Position numbers and translations under genes: made by a program. A stretch of 64,000 bases of DNA from Congeria kusceri. Its lineage: Eukaryota > Mollusca > Bivalvia > Myida > Dreissenidae. The notes below the pieces were generated by a model, which saw only the letters and a list, made by a program, of their open reading frames with translations, made no database searches and had not been told where the DNA came from. Every line of letters begins with the position of its first letter. Position 1 is the stretch's first letter. Positions 54,793-64,000 of the stretch are shown piece by piece. The stretch lies in NCBI GenBank assembly GCA_027627225.1, contig CM051028.1, positions 23,556,364 to 23,620,363 on the forward strand, in the 5' to 3' direction.

Positions 54793-57700
54793 CTGTAAAA
54801 CATAGATTATACCCTATTTGTACTAAGAACAATGTTAACCATATATAACCAACAACGGACATTTTTTAACTTGCTGTGGTATACTTGCATGTGATAGAAA
54901 CCTCAAATGTTGTAAGCAACAAAACGTTTAAAAGATAAATCAGTTAATAATAGCAGAGACTACGAATCATAATCACTGCATGGGCATCGATTCGGTGCAT
55001 ATACAATAAAAATGTATTTATTGTTTTTAAAAAAGTTCCCTTTCAATGATTTAAAATTCAAACTAAATCTGCATTTTGCAAGCTGTTAAGGACATTCTAA
55101 CTAATATTATCGGCTTCTTGTGCATTTAATATAGCGTTGTTTTGAAAACGAGTATAATATAGTTTTTCCTGCAGCTCGCTGCAGAATGTTCATAAAACAC
55201 ATTTGGTTAAAAAACACTTTTAAGAATTTCTTCAAAGAAAAAAAACGTTTGATGAATCACCATACACAATGCATATTGTATCTCAATATATGTATTAAAG
55301 TTAAATGTTTAATATTGACATACACACGTACCTTCATTTTCATATGTGTTTTGAACGTCCACGTTTGCGTTTGTTTCGTCCAAGTCTGGAAGTATTGCCG
55401 TTCCTGGTGTGGCGGCGTCGCTAACATTCCTAGGGATTGAATCATATTCACATTCACTCACTCTGGTTATATTTGATCTGAAGCAAAATTTTGTCCTGTC
55501 TTTAAAGAGGCGTACAGACGGTATTTTGCAAAATCAAGACACGATAGCACGATAATGTCTGTTTTTCTCTAAAATATTTTTCGAGTAGCAACAATTATAT
55601 ATTAATTGTACAATAAAATAATAAAAATATATATGTATCTAATTTCCCTACGCTATGGAATGTCTATCAACGGTACCTCATATACATTTCATTCATATCG
55701 ATTTTACTGCTACTGCTTATTTTCCCGCGCACGCTAAGGTGTAACCACTGTTTATTTAATACAAAGAAACTGTTGATTTTAACAAGGTCATCGTATTTTG
55801 CAATGCTTCAATTTTAATTAACTGTCCCTGACCTTTATATTTGTACAATTTCATGTTTTTGTCAACCTACCCCCGTTAATCTTTGTATTGAAACAAAGGT
55901 TCAGTAAATGTGATTTCTCTGTAACAATGTGTTTTATCTACATGCATTATGAACTGTTTGTGTTGAATTGTTATCTTTTCGATTTGAGGTAAGCGTATGC
56001 TCGCTTTAGTATAGACAACATGTTTGTTGCATCTTAAAATTATCTGACGTATCTTCTGACAATTGGCAAAATCATAATTAACAAATTCTTAATATTATAA
56101 TGTTAGTGTAAGATTTACACGTATGCTGCAGTATAAAACAAATCGAATAAACTGCCGTTTATTTTTGGTACTTCACAGATTATCAAAATCATTCAAGCAG
56201 GTGTTTGCAATGTGTTTATCCTGTGTGAAATCCATGTTTAATTGACTATCACAGTGGAATACGTAGCATCACAGTGATGTTGTGTAGATGTCGTTCAGAG
56301 CGCAGTAAATGAAATGGCATTGGCACACTCGATATGGTGACCGTCTTGCGACCTGCAGATCAGAAATTCGATCCATAACAGTAACAGTAATCTTGTACCA
56401 ATTAGTATTGTTATTCTTACTGACACATGATAAAACTGATTTGCTTAATTGAGGAAAAACACTCCTACCGTGAATTTCCGGCATTTATTGCAATTTCTGA
56501 AAATATAAAACAAATATTATTAAAAAACATCTAACCTGAATGTGATGATGAGATACATGTACTTTTAAAATATAATTCTTGAATTTCAAAACCAACATAG
56601 CATAAAAATACTTCACTTGACCTCTCATCGGCCCTATTTTATTCCGACGTGTGTGTGAAGCAGATTTCCATCTTCTGAAGGCGACCACCGAGCCGACGCC
56701 GACGATAATCCCGACTGCAAGGCCTCCTAACACACTGCCGACGATGACCGAAGTATACGAGGATTCCGTTAGTTTATCGGGCTTACTGTCCGTTGAATTG
56801 TATAAAGAATGCGTTGTCATTGAAAAGTATAAACACGTTCAATCGATCATTTTAGTAGAAGGTTTTAGAAATGTATGAAAAATATACCTGTATTGCATGT
56901 TTCGCCGATGCTTGTATATGTTTGTACATAAATTACTGACAATGAACATACATGCATGATCGTTCCGTTCAATAACTTTCATCTCTTATATTTACACACC
57001 AGAAGCCTAAATGATTTGTAATATAATTTGCCGATTTTCACACACGATCTATGCCCACTCCACGTCTTATTAGCTTGACATACAGTGACGTTTTTTCCCT
57101 TTAAGATGTAGCTGGCGTTGCACGTCACCAACGCCGTTCATCCGTAGTCAGTGATGCCACTGACGGTAGGTGTGATGAAGCCGTTTGGGTTGTCAACAAA
57201 TCGCCTAAAGGGCAGGCTGGAAAGCAATTAAGTTAACTATTTATGAGTGTTCTACTACTACAATAACTACAACATATTCAGTGACATTGTCACTGAATAA
57301 CTCATATGTTTCATGGATCTGCAAAATAGACCACAAAAATGACCGAATAATAGTATTGGGATTTTCTTGGCAAGTCGTCTCGAATAATACATACTGTCAT
57401 GATTTTCCGACATACTTTTTTACACCTTCTAAAAACGTCTGTTTTATGGTCATCTGTATGGGTGTATAGAATGTTTTGATTTTACATACTTATTTTCCCG
57501 CAGGTTCCGAATTCGCTCCATGTCCCATTGCACACGGAAACGTTCGCCTCCGAGACAATGTATCCACTGTTGCACTCCAGCGTGGCGGTCGAGTTGTACG
57601 TGGTTTTCCCGGTAGTGAGTGTTAATATGCCGTTGTCGATTACAGGCAGATCCGTACATCCTGTTTGAACTTACTTCCTTTTACTAACAATTTGTAAGCA

Positions 57701-59070
57701 ACCAGTAAAACAACTATAAAAACATTAAGACAGTTTCAATGGATTAAGATTGATAATATAATGTATACATTTCTTTGCATGCTGTTACCGATGCTCATGT
57801 ATTACTGCACATGCAATCTTATTCAGAGGGAATTCAAACTTTTAAAATAAGGCCATACAAATTTGATTCTATGTTTAGCGTCCTCGTGACTTTTTGAAAT
57901 CTACCAACCAGGCAGGAAAAAACACACAACAAATCGATAAAAAGTTTCTTTCCTTTCTTTTTTGAACTTATGCTTGGCAGTGGTACTTGCTTAAGCAAAT
58001 GTTAAGTTGCAAAACTGTAATATATCATCTTCATTTTGGGAACGCAACACAGTAACACAGTAACTGTGTAAATTGACTAGTTCCATATGTTTTTACAAAT
58101 GTTGGTAAAAACACCAAAGTCTTTTTTTGTTATTTTTTCCAAATTTGTTATACGCTTTCAAAATCGATTTTACACATTGTAAAAACTTTTTTTTTTATAT
58201 TTGTTCAGGCATTCGAAAACCTATCAGCCCGAGGGCGCTAAACATAGAATCAAATTGGTATGGCCTAAACTCAAGTCTGTGTTCAAAATTGTTACTACGA
58301 TACCCATGATAAAGGTTGTGACATATGTAAAGATATATTTTAATTATTTTTAAACATTATACAACTTTTTGCGCACGTGATTCCGGATGTCCACGTGCCA
58401 TCACTGCAACACATCATCATGTCAGTGGCGCCCTCTGTTTCATATCCAGCTGCGCAATGCACGACCGCCGTGCTGCCGAATTTGGTATGCCCGTAGGTTA
58501 CGTTCGAGTTGGCAGGGGCGGCTGGAAGTCCACAGTCTAGAATAGACTAACAAATATTAACACTGTATTGATAATTACATTCCGGCGTTATGTAAAAATA
58601 AGTAACATGTGCCAGTATTTTGCGTTCATTAAATGATCCACCGATTTTTATATATTTTTTTTATAATCAAGGGCAGTGTGTTAATGGTACAGTTGATAAC
58701 AACCATTTATAAGGATACCTCATTATGACTTTGTGGCTTTGTTTATCTTTGTGGTTTCTTGAAATCACAAAAATAAAGATCAACAAAACTACAAACCATC
58801 TGCACGTCGTGACTTCACGACAAACTATTTATTAACAACGTCATCGCTGACATGTACCATAATTTATTTACTTTACAACGTTGATTGTCCCTACTTTACC
58901 TATTTGCTCACAAGTTCCTAATTCGCTCCAGAACCCTTGGAACACGGACACATTCGTCCCTGATACCATGTACCCCGTGTTACACTCGAGGGTGGCTGTA
59001 TTGTTATAGGTCGATTGCCCGGATGTAAGCGTTACTTTGCCGTTAGTTACAGGTGGTATGTCCGGACATG
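54768..59070 (-). CDS. Sushi (CCP)-domain single-pass membrane protein, right copy, partial
   Basis: Minus-strand exons: sushi 1 (58900-59070), sushi 2 (58366-58536) and sushi 3 (57490-57660), each exactly 171 nt and phase 1-1. Then come a broken sushi exon (57032-57216), a membrane exon (about 56612-56807), a cytoplasmic exon (55332-55477) and a 25-nt exon (54768-54792). Sushi modules are extracellular disulphide-bonded folds used in complement regulators, selectins and invertebrate adhesion or immune receptors. The membrane segment SVIVGSVLGGLAVGIIVGVG is followed by a basic stop-transfer RRWKSASHTRR. The tail has EYDSI and NTYEN tyrosines. No signal-peptide exon was found, and upstream exons may lie past 59.1 kb. 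The fourth sushi exon has a stop and a frameshift, and the ancestral membrane-exon acceptor is lost, so the gene may be inactive or use other splicing. Confidence 0.65.
55332..55477 (-). CDS. Cytoplasmic tail exon
   Basis: 146 nt, entered in phase 2 and left in phase 1 with a GTACGT donor. It encodes an acidic tail: SNITRVSECEYDSIPRN, SDAATPGTAILPDLDETNAN, then VDVQNTYENE. The two tyrosine motifs (EYDSI, NTYEN) could be phosphorylation or adaptor sites; that is inference. Confidence 0.65.
56612..56807 (-). CDS. Membrane-spanning exon
   Basis: Reads DSKPDKLTESSYTS, then SVIVGSVLGGLAVGIIVGVG, then VVAFRRWKSASHTRRNK. The glycine-zipper membrane segment and positive-inside tail predict a type I membrane protein. 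The paralogous acceptor TTTTAG is TTTATA here, so the upstream border is unclear. The donor could be AGAG|GTCAAG or GTGAA|GTATTT; only the second fits the phase of the next exon. Confidence 0.65.
57032..57216 (-). pseudogene. Broken fourth sushi exon of the right copy
   Basis: It opens C-P-L-G in frame after a TTTCCAG acceptor. A 1-base shift then moves the reading to DNPNGFITPTVSGITDYG, where TGA interrupts before TALVTCNASYILKG and VCQANKTWSGHRSC. The expected GT donor is GC. The left copy has TCC (Ser) at the TGA position. Sushi exons are phase 1-1, so skipping it would keep the frame. Confidence 0.8.
57490..57660 (-). CDS. Sushi exon 3
   Basis: 171 nt, phase 1-1, GTATGT donor. CTDLPVIDNGILTLTTGKTT leads to NSTATLECNSGYIV and NVSVCNGTWSEFGTC. 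All four cysteines and the tryptophan are present. Confidence 0.85.
57851..58265. mobile_element. Harbinger-like MITE, copy 2, flanked by TAA
   Basis: A 415-bp relative of 36683-37525 in a sushi-gene intron. The left end is GGCCATACAAATTTGATTCT. The right end, reverse-complemented, is GGCCATACCAATTTGATTCT. TAA flanks both sides (57848-57850, 58266-58268). Confidence 0.85.
58366..58536 (-). CDS. Sushi exon 2
   Basis: 171 nt, phase 1-1. CGLPAAPANSNVTYGHTKFG leads to AVVHCAAGYETEG and MMMCCSDGTWTSGITC. The four sushi cysteines and tryptophan are present, plus one extra cysteine next to the third. The donor GTTGTA is weak. Confidence 0.8.
58900..59070 (-). CDS. Sushi exon 1, third cysteine replaced
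   Basis: 171 nt, phase 1-1, TTTACAG acceptor and GTAAAG donor. CPDIPPVTNGKVTLTSGQST leads to TATLECNTGYMV and NVSVFQGFWSELGTC. Where sushi 3 has VSVCNGTW this module has VSVFQGFW, so the first disulphide cannot form. Confidence 0.8.
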
Positions 59071-59279
59071 CTGTAAACAATGTATTGGTAAAAACATATT
59101 AATTTGGGCACATTAGCGTAATGTAAAATTACTTAGTTAACATAGGATTGGGCTGGAAGTTGATTTATCTTATTGAATCCCTCTCCAATATAATAACTTA
59201 TACACACTATGTCAGGGGATGTATTAATATACAATAAAATGCAAAATAAAACATCGTAAGTATGTGAAAAAAGTCAACG

Positions 59280-61130
59280 AATTATTTTAGATCAAATAGG
59301 AAAAGGAATGGATAAGCATAATCTCTAAACAAGAAACAATAGAGGGCAAAGTGTGGATCCCTGTGGGACGCAGGTCAGCATACCAGTGTCGTGCAAGTAG
59401 TTGTATGTTTGCTAACAATAAGTCGTTCACAAAACCAATTGTGTTCAGTAGTGATATTGGTCGGTAATTGTTAAGTGATGGATCACCAGACTTAAACATT
59501 GGACAGACGTTAGCTTCTTTCCAGATTTTCGGAAAGATACCCAGATGCAAAGAATAGTTAAAAAGAGAACACAGAGGACCAGAGAGTTCCGAAGATAATT
59601 CGCTAATTATTCGATTATCTAGGCCATCGGAACCGGATACATTTCCTAAACGCAGACCATTTAGAGTGTGTTCTATTTCATGTATTTCAAGAAGAGCTTA
59701 CTGAAACCTGATAGATTACTGAGTGTAACCGTTGGAAGTATAGGTATTGCGCATTAGTCAATGTTTGACTGGTTGCTAAAAAAGTGTTAATAATATTTGC
59801 TTTCCCAAAAGCATCATCAACTATTTCATTTCATTTCCAGACTGGATTGGAGGTATGGTGGAGTTCACAGAGGGTTTGATGAAATGTTTAAATTAAAGTC
59901 TATGTGGTGTGTTTAATATTTTAACTTTGCGATATGCACACTTCCGTCTTCGAATGAGACGCCATATACTATTGTCTAGCCCAGGCGAATCATTGTTTCG
60001 ATTAAGAACATCTATGTTTGGTATACAAGTACTAGATATTTCAATACGTCTGGCAGTCAAGCCGTGGCAAGGTATCAATGTTTTCGTTATGTATTGAATC
60101 CCAGTAAAATTCTGAAATATTAAATCTTAATTTAGTATAATCACCCTTGTCAACGAACCAAACATGTCTGCGGAATGTACGTTGAGATTTTTACAGAGTT
60201 TTAGGAGTGCATATATGGGACAGTGGTATTTTGTATTTTGTGAAAGAAATGGTGAAGCAACTCCACTGGAGGGTATGATGTTTGGATTTGATGTAAAGAT
60301 ACGGTCAAACGTCCTTGATGATGTAAAGTTCGTATGGTCGGCGATTATTTGTGTCAGTGAGAACTGATCACAAATAGATTAAAGCTTAGTTGCAGATTTA
60401 TGGCAACGTGAATATAATCCGTTAGAGCAGTATTGTTGGGATGTAGTATTAGCGGTATATAAAATACACCGAAGAGCAAAGATCGGTAAGAATTTGTAAA
60501 TGCGACACAAATGCATTCGATACCAAATATTTCTAAGTCTCACCGTCGCCTGTGATAAATTGTGTCCTTCCATGTCTATCGACACGCTATTTTCGTTCTG
60601 GAATTTTAAAAGAATTTAAAAGGAGATCAGTAGGAAAACTCTTGACTCGTACAAGTTTTAGTGAACGCCAGAATGTCAAAATCTTTTAATTCCGTATACA
60701 GAACGTCTATTTCGGGATTAAGCTCTGTACATTATAATGAACAAAGGAAAAGTAATGTTGTAAATCAACATCGGATTGGACAGAAGATGGAGGAGAGTGA
60801 TGATGACCGTGACGTTGGTAACGGACCTGGGTTGGGCTGGACATCTCCAGAGAGCATCAATATGATCAGCACAGCCAGAAGTGTTGACAGCATACAATTA
60901 GAAAGCAGACGTCTATCAAACTGGATATTCGCGACATATGGCCGGAAATGCAAGTGTCTGATGTTTCGCGCGCATTGGATAAAACACGTTTTGTAAAAGC
61001 TAAGTATATCGAGTAGGCAGACTGGTGATGGTGGAGACAGTTTGTGGTAATCATGCTGAATATTAAGAGTCTGAAGTTGTGCTTTGAAATAATCAGACTG
61101 ACTGTAGGCTCTGTATGAGCCCTTCATGTT
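59280..61130 (-). mobile_element. Decayed LINE retrotransposon (CR1/L2-like)
   Basis: On the minus strand, 61127-60765 is an open frame with a hydrophobic helix followed by LSGDVQPNPGP. Many invertebrate LINEs have this 2A-like motif before the endonuclease. At 59893-60078, LDNSIWRLIRRRKCAYRK matches the endonuclease-RT linker. At 59550-59430, WKEANVCPMFKSGDPS and NYRPISLL are reverse-transcriptase motif 1. Near 59370 another frame has CVPQGSTL.PLLFL, motif 3. An internal deletion and several frameshifts separate them, so the element is dead. Its 5' end may extend past 61130. Confidence 0.8.
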
Positions 61131-63016
61131 ACATCTAAAGGAATGTTGATAAGGAGATGTGCCAGCATGAGTATGTAATGATCCAGAAAGAACTAGAGGG
61201 AAAGCGCCGAATTGTACGAGAGAAAGAGAAGATGAATGTGCAAATTGTTGTATGTGTGCGTGATAATGTCATTTTGATTACAACGGTTATGAGCTAGCAG
61301 CATGACGCAGACGTTGGTGGACTGTAGTTACGTTACAATTACATGTCAATGTTTTGGGAAATATAGTTTAGTTTGAAGTTATTTGACAAAAAGTCAGGTT
61401 GTAGGGCATAGATGTGAGGAGTGTTACAATTACATTCCTCGACAATGGTTTTAGGCTTAGATAGTCAGAAATTCATAACTAGTACAGCATATAGTGCCTA
61501 TAATGAATCGTTTCTGTAAAACATTCTAAGCAACTTAGTATTGGCAATTATTGTGGTAATTGACAACCACATAATGAAAGAACATATGAAGCTAAAAGGA
61601 TTTAGTATAACTGTACGGCATAGTAATATAGCAAGTATGACATATAGTAATTCATTGCTTGTCAAATAGGTCGTACATTATATATATCAGACAATCGGAC
61701 ATTGTATAACAGATCATTATGAATAAAATTTAAGAACTGTAGTTTTATGAAAACAAAAATTTTAAACGTAAATGTAATAAGAAAATGGATCTAGCAGCGT
61801 ATTCTTTATAAAATAAAACAATCGGGCATGATACGTTTATTGTAACAGGACATTATGTATAGATTTTAAGAAGTGTAGCTTTGTGAGGACAAACAATTAA
61901 AACTTAAAACACATTTAGAAAATGTATATAGTAGCGTGCTCTGTTTATAAAACAAAACACTCTTAAAAGTTTACCACAGAGTGAGACAATGTGTAACTTA
62001 TTACTATTTAAAAGTAATTGTTACATTTCTTACAAAAATAAAACGCTTTCTGAGATTTACTCATATTATGATAAATAAAAGCGCTTCAAGGAAAGAGCAA
62101 CATCTCATGGATACACTGAGTGTAGGGAAAATTAGTAAAACAATATTCCCCAAAATAACAAATAGCGCTTTAAATTTGTAGTAAAATGTCATGTTCAGTT
62201 AAGTTTTACTTCGAACAGAAAACACTGTATAAAATGACACATGACGAGAGAAACTCTGTGGCAAGGTTTGATGTATACACGGTATAAAATTATGTTGTTC
62301 GGGCCATTTCGCCCAGTTGATACAAAAACAAAATGGACAGCGAATTGGTCACTAGCCTATATTCTAAAAAGTTAAAATTGTTCCCTGTACATAGTGATCC
62401 AGATGTGTGTATATTAACATAATTATAAAACACTACGCAGTGACTAAGACTACGTTACAAACAGTAACACAAGCAATGTATTTTAATTTTTCTCAGGTCC
62501 CAGTGAAGAGACATGTTCGACACATATATGTTTACTGCGTTATCTATGGATATTAGCTAAGCATATTAACTAAATAAACACGCTTTGGTTAATACACTTT
62601 GGTTGCATTCAGGCAAGCATAAGGTTAATATGTACCAGTGTAAGTGCAACAGAAGCGTTATTTATCAAATGCTTTAAACAATGGATTGTTGTGCATGTAT
62701 CTGCTTTCAGAACGTCTTTTCTTAGCAAACGCGATTTGGGAAGGTTGCTTTATTGAGTAGCTTGCGTTACAGTGCATCCATGTCCCTTTGCATGTTGCAA
62801 TATTTTCATTTACTGAGTTGCATTTTCAAAGAACAGCAGTTCGGAAAGTTAAAGTGCAATTACTATGACTATGAATCCAACATATGTAAAGAAAAATACC
62901 TCTCTAAAGTAATTATATTACTACAATTGTACATATGAAGGACACATTATGTTGGGTCTCGTAACTATACTTTCAGTATGAATCCAACTTCGGGAAGAAA
63001 TAGATGATATTTGTTT
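61131..63016. other. No gene recognised
   Basis: AT-rich. It may include LINE 5' sequence or an upstream sushi-gene intron. No sushi cysteine pattern or signal-peptide exon was found on the minus strand. Confidence 0.35.
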
Positions 63017-63152
63017 GTTTTCGGTGTGATAACGCGTGATATCGTCACCGGAAAGGGAGATAATTAATATTTTCACGAGCGCTTGCGCGAGTGAAAATAT
63101 GTATATTGTCTCCCTTTCCGGTGACGATATCACGCGTTATCACACCGAAAAC
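63017..63152. repeat. Near-perfect palindrome, arms of about 60 bp
   Basis: GTTTTCGGTGTGATAACGCG...CCGGAAAGGGAGA is repeated in reverse complement at TCTCCCTTTCCGG...CGCGTTATCACACCGAAAAC. The arms continue inward to TATTTTCAC/GTGAAAATA around a 14-bp GAGCGCTTGCGCGA centre. Only a few positions differ. Confidence 0.95.
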
Positions 63153-64000
63153 CAACACATTTTCTTTTTATTTAAATGCTATTTGAATATTTTTTACGTT
63201 TGATTTTTATTTGGGGGATTTTCAACACCATATTTACAATATTTCGTCCGCACTATTGTCTCTATAATGCGTAGTAATCGGGATAAGTAATAAACATTCC
63301 AGCGCCATCTTGGATTACGATCAAATGTGCCGTGGATTAGATCTAGTTAAGCAACTTAAATCGCAATTTGTTTTGACTCAAGGCATTATCATGACAGCGT
63401 GTTTACGGTACGACAGTCTACTATGCTACTCAGTATATTCATAGACAACGCAGAATCCAGGTTTCTAAATTTATTTAAGTTTAAATACAATTGGATACAC
63501 GTAGTCGTTGAATAATGATCAGCTTTTCAATCAAGAAGTTAACACATACTGCTAGCTTTAAATATATTTATGATGAAAGTACATATTGAAAGTGAAAGTG
63601 CGTTCAGTTCTCCGAAATTCAGTTTTCTAAAAATAGCGTGTGCATAGGTGTTATGATGTAAACAATAGTTAACACAGTCATTACATTTAAACGCACATGT
63701 GTTTTCGCAAGCAATTAAAGCTGAATAAACTCGTAGATGCGCGTTAAAATGTAAAACAACAAAAGATGTATTGTTAGGAGTGTTTTGAAATTGAATACTT
63801 ACACGTATAAAGTGTTTTCTATATTAATTATTCGGACTTAACAACACAATTGGATTAAAAGTCGGTCAAGAATTTGAAGAGAACAAGATGGTGGAGAATT
63901 TAACGCTGAACACTACTTACAAGAACACACATTGGATACTTGAATACTTAAGAGTGGTTACTGGATATAAAAACTTAATACACACAAAACAATATAATTA
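63153..64000. other. No gene recognised
   Basis: AT-rich sequence without open frames of note or repeats matching elsewhere in the window. Confidence 0.4.

Noticed and set aside
60661..60996. 111-residue plus-strand frame
   Set aside because: Antisense of the LINE N-terminal region.
1..64000. CRISPR arrays, operons, bacterial genes or prophage
   Set aside because: The tandem arrays lack regular spacers. Spliced genes with metazoan-specific domains (STAT, sushi) show that this is animal DNA.

Overview
The window is from an animal nuclear genome, almost certainly a bivalve mollusc. Genes are split into short exons by GT-AG introns, the DNA is AT-rich, and most of the sequence is intron or intergenic DNA packed with short interspersed, tandem and inverted repeats. 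From memory, the 444-702 repeat (core CGTCCCGGATTAGCCTGTGC) and the 'ccataactc' tandem-core repeats are typical of heterodont bivalves, and Dreissena (zebra/quagga mussel) is my best guess. I could not test that by a search.

Layout. (1) 4818-16696, minus strand: the first three coding exons of a UDP-glucose pyrophosphorylase (UGP2-type) gene; the rest lies off the left edge. (2) 19109-43792, plus strand: a complete STAT transcription factor gene, head-to-head with UGP2. Twenty coding exons join in phase to 937 residues: a short divergent N-domain, coiled coil, DNA-binding domain, linker, SH2 domain with its arginine, phosphotyrosine segment and a long acidic tail. (3) 20049-29914, inside STAT intron 2: a 9.87-kb DNA transposon with a perfect 8-bp target duplication and hAT-like termini. 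On its minus strand it carries a DDE/RNase-H-like protein followed by an OTU-type cysteine protease, with three tandem copies of one 84-nt exon. I regard this as the most novel object in the window. (4) 44.8-59.1 kb, minus strand: two paralogous copies of a sushi-domain, single-pass membrane protein gene. The left copy (44.8-51.2 kb) is a pseudogene, interrupted by a 3.36-kb element with terminal inverted repeats and by a minisatellite grown from the end of a sushi exon. The right copy (54.8-59.1 kb) is better preserved but also damaged. Between them lies an open frame for an unknown secreted protein with two internal repeats (52337-53035). (5) 59.28-61.13 kb, minus strand: a decayed LINE with a 2A-like motif. 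(6) The right end holds a near-perfect 136-bp palindrome and no recognisable gene.

How the parts relate. UGP2 (sugar-nucleotide metabolism) and STAT (cytokine/JAK signalling) share an upstream region but no evident pathway. The sushi-receptor locus looks like a local immune or cell-surface gene family in birth-and-death turnover. The repeats fall into families with several copies in the window: a palindromic MITE flanked by AAAT, a Harbinger-like MITE flanked by TAA, a TTTCAGG-ended MITE, two tRNA-derived SINE families, and several elements with tandem cores of about 150-180 bp. Exon boundaries were read by eye from splice sites and phase, so they need RNA support.
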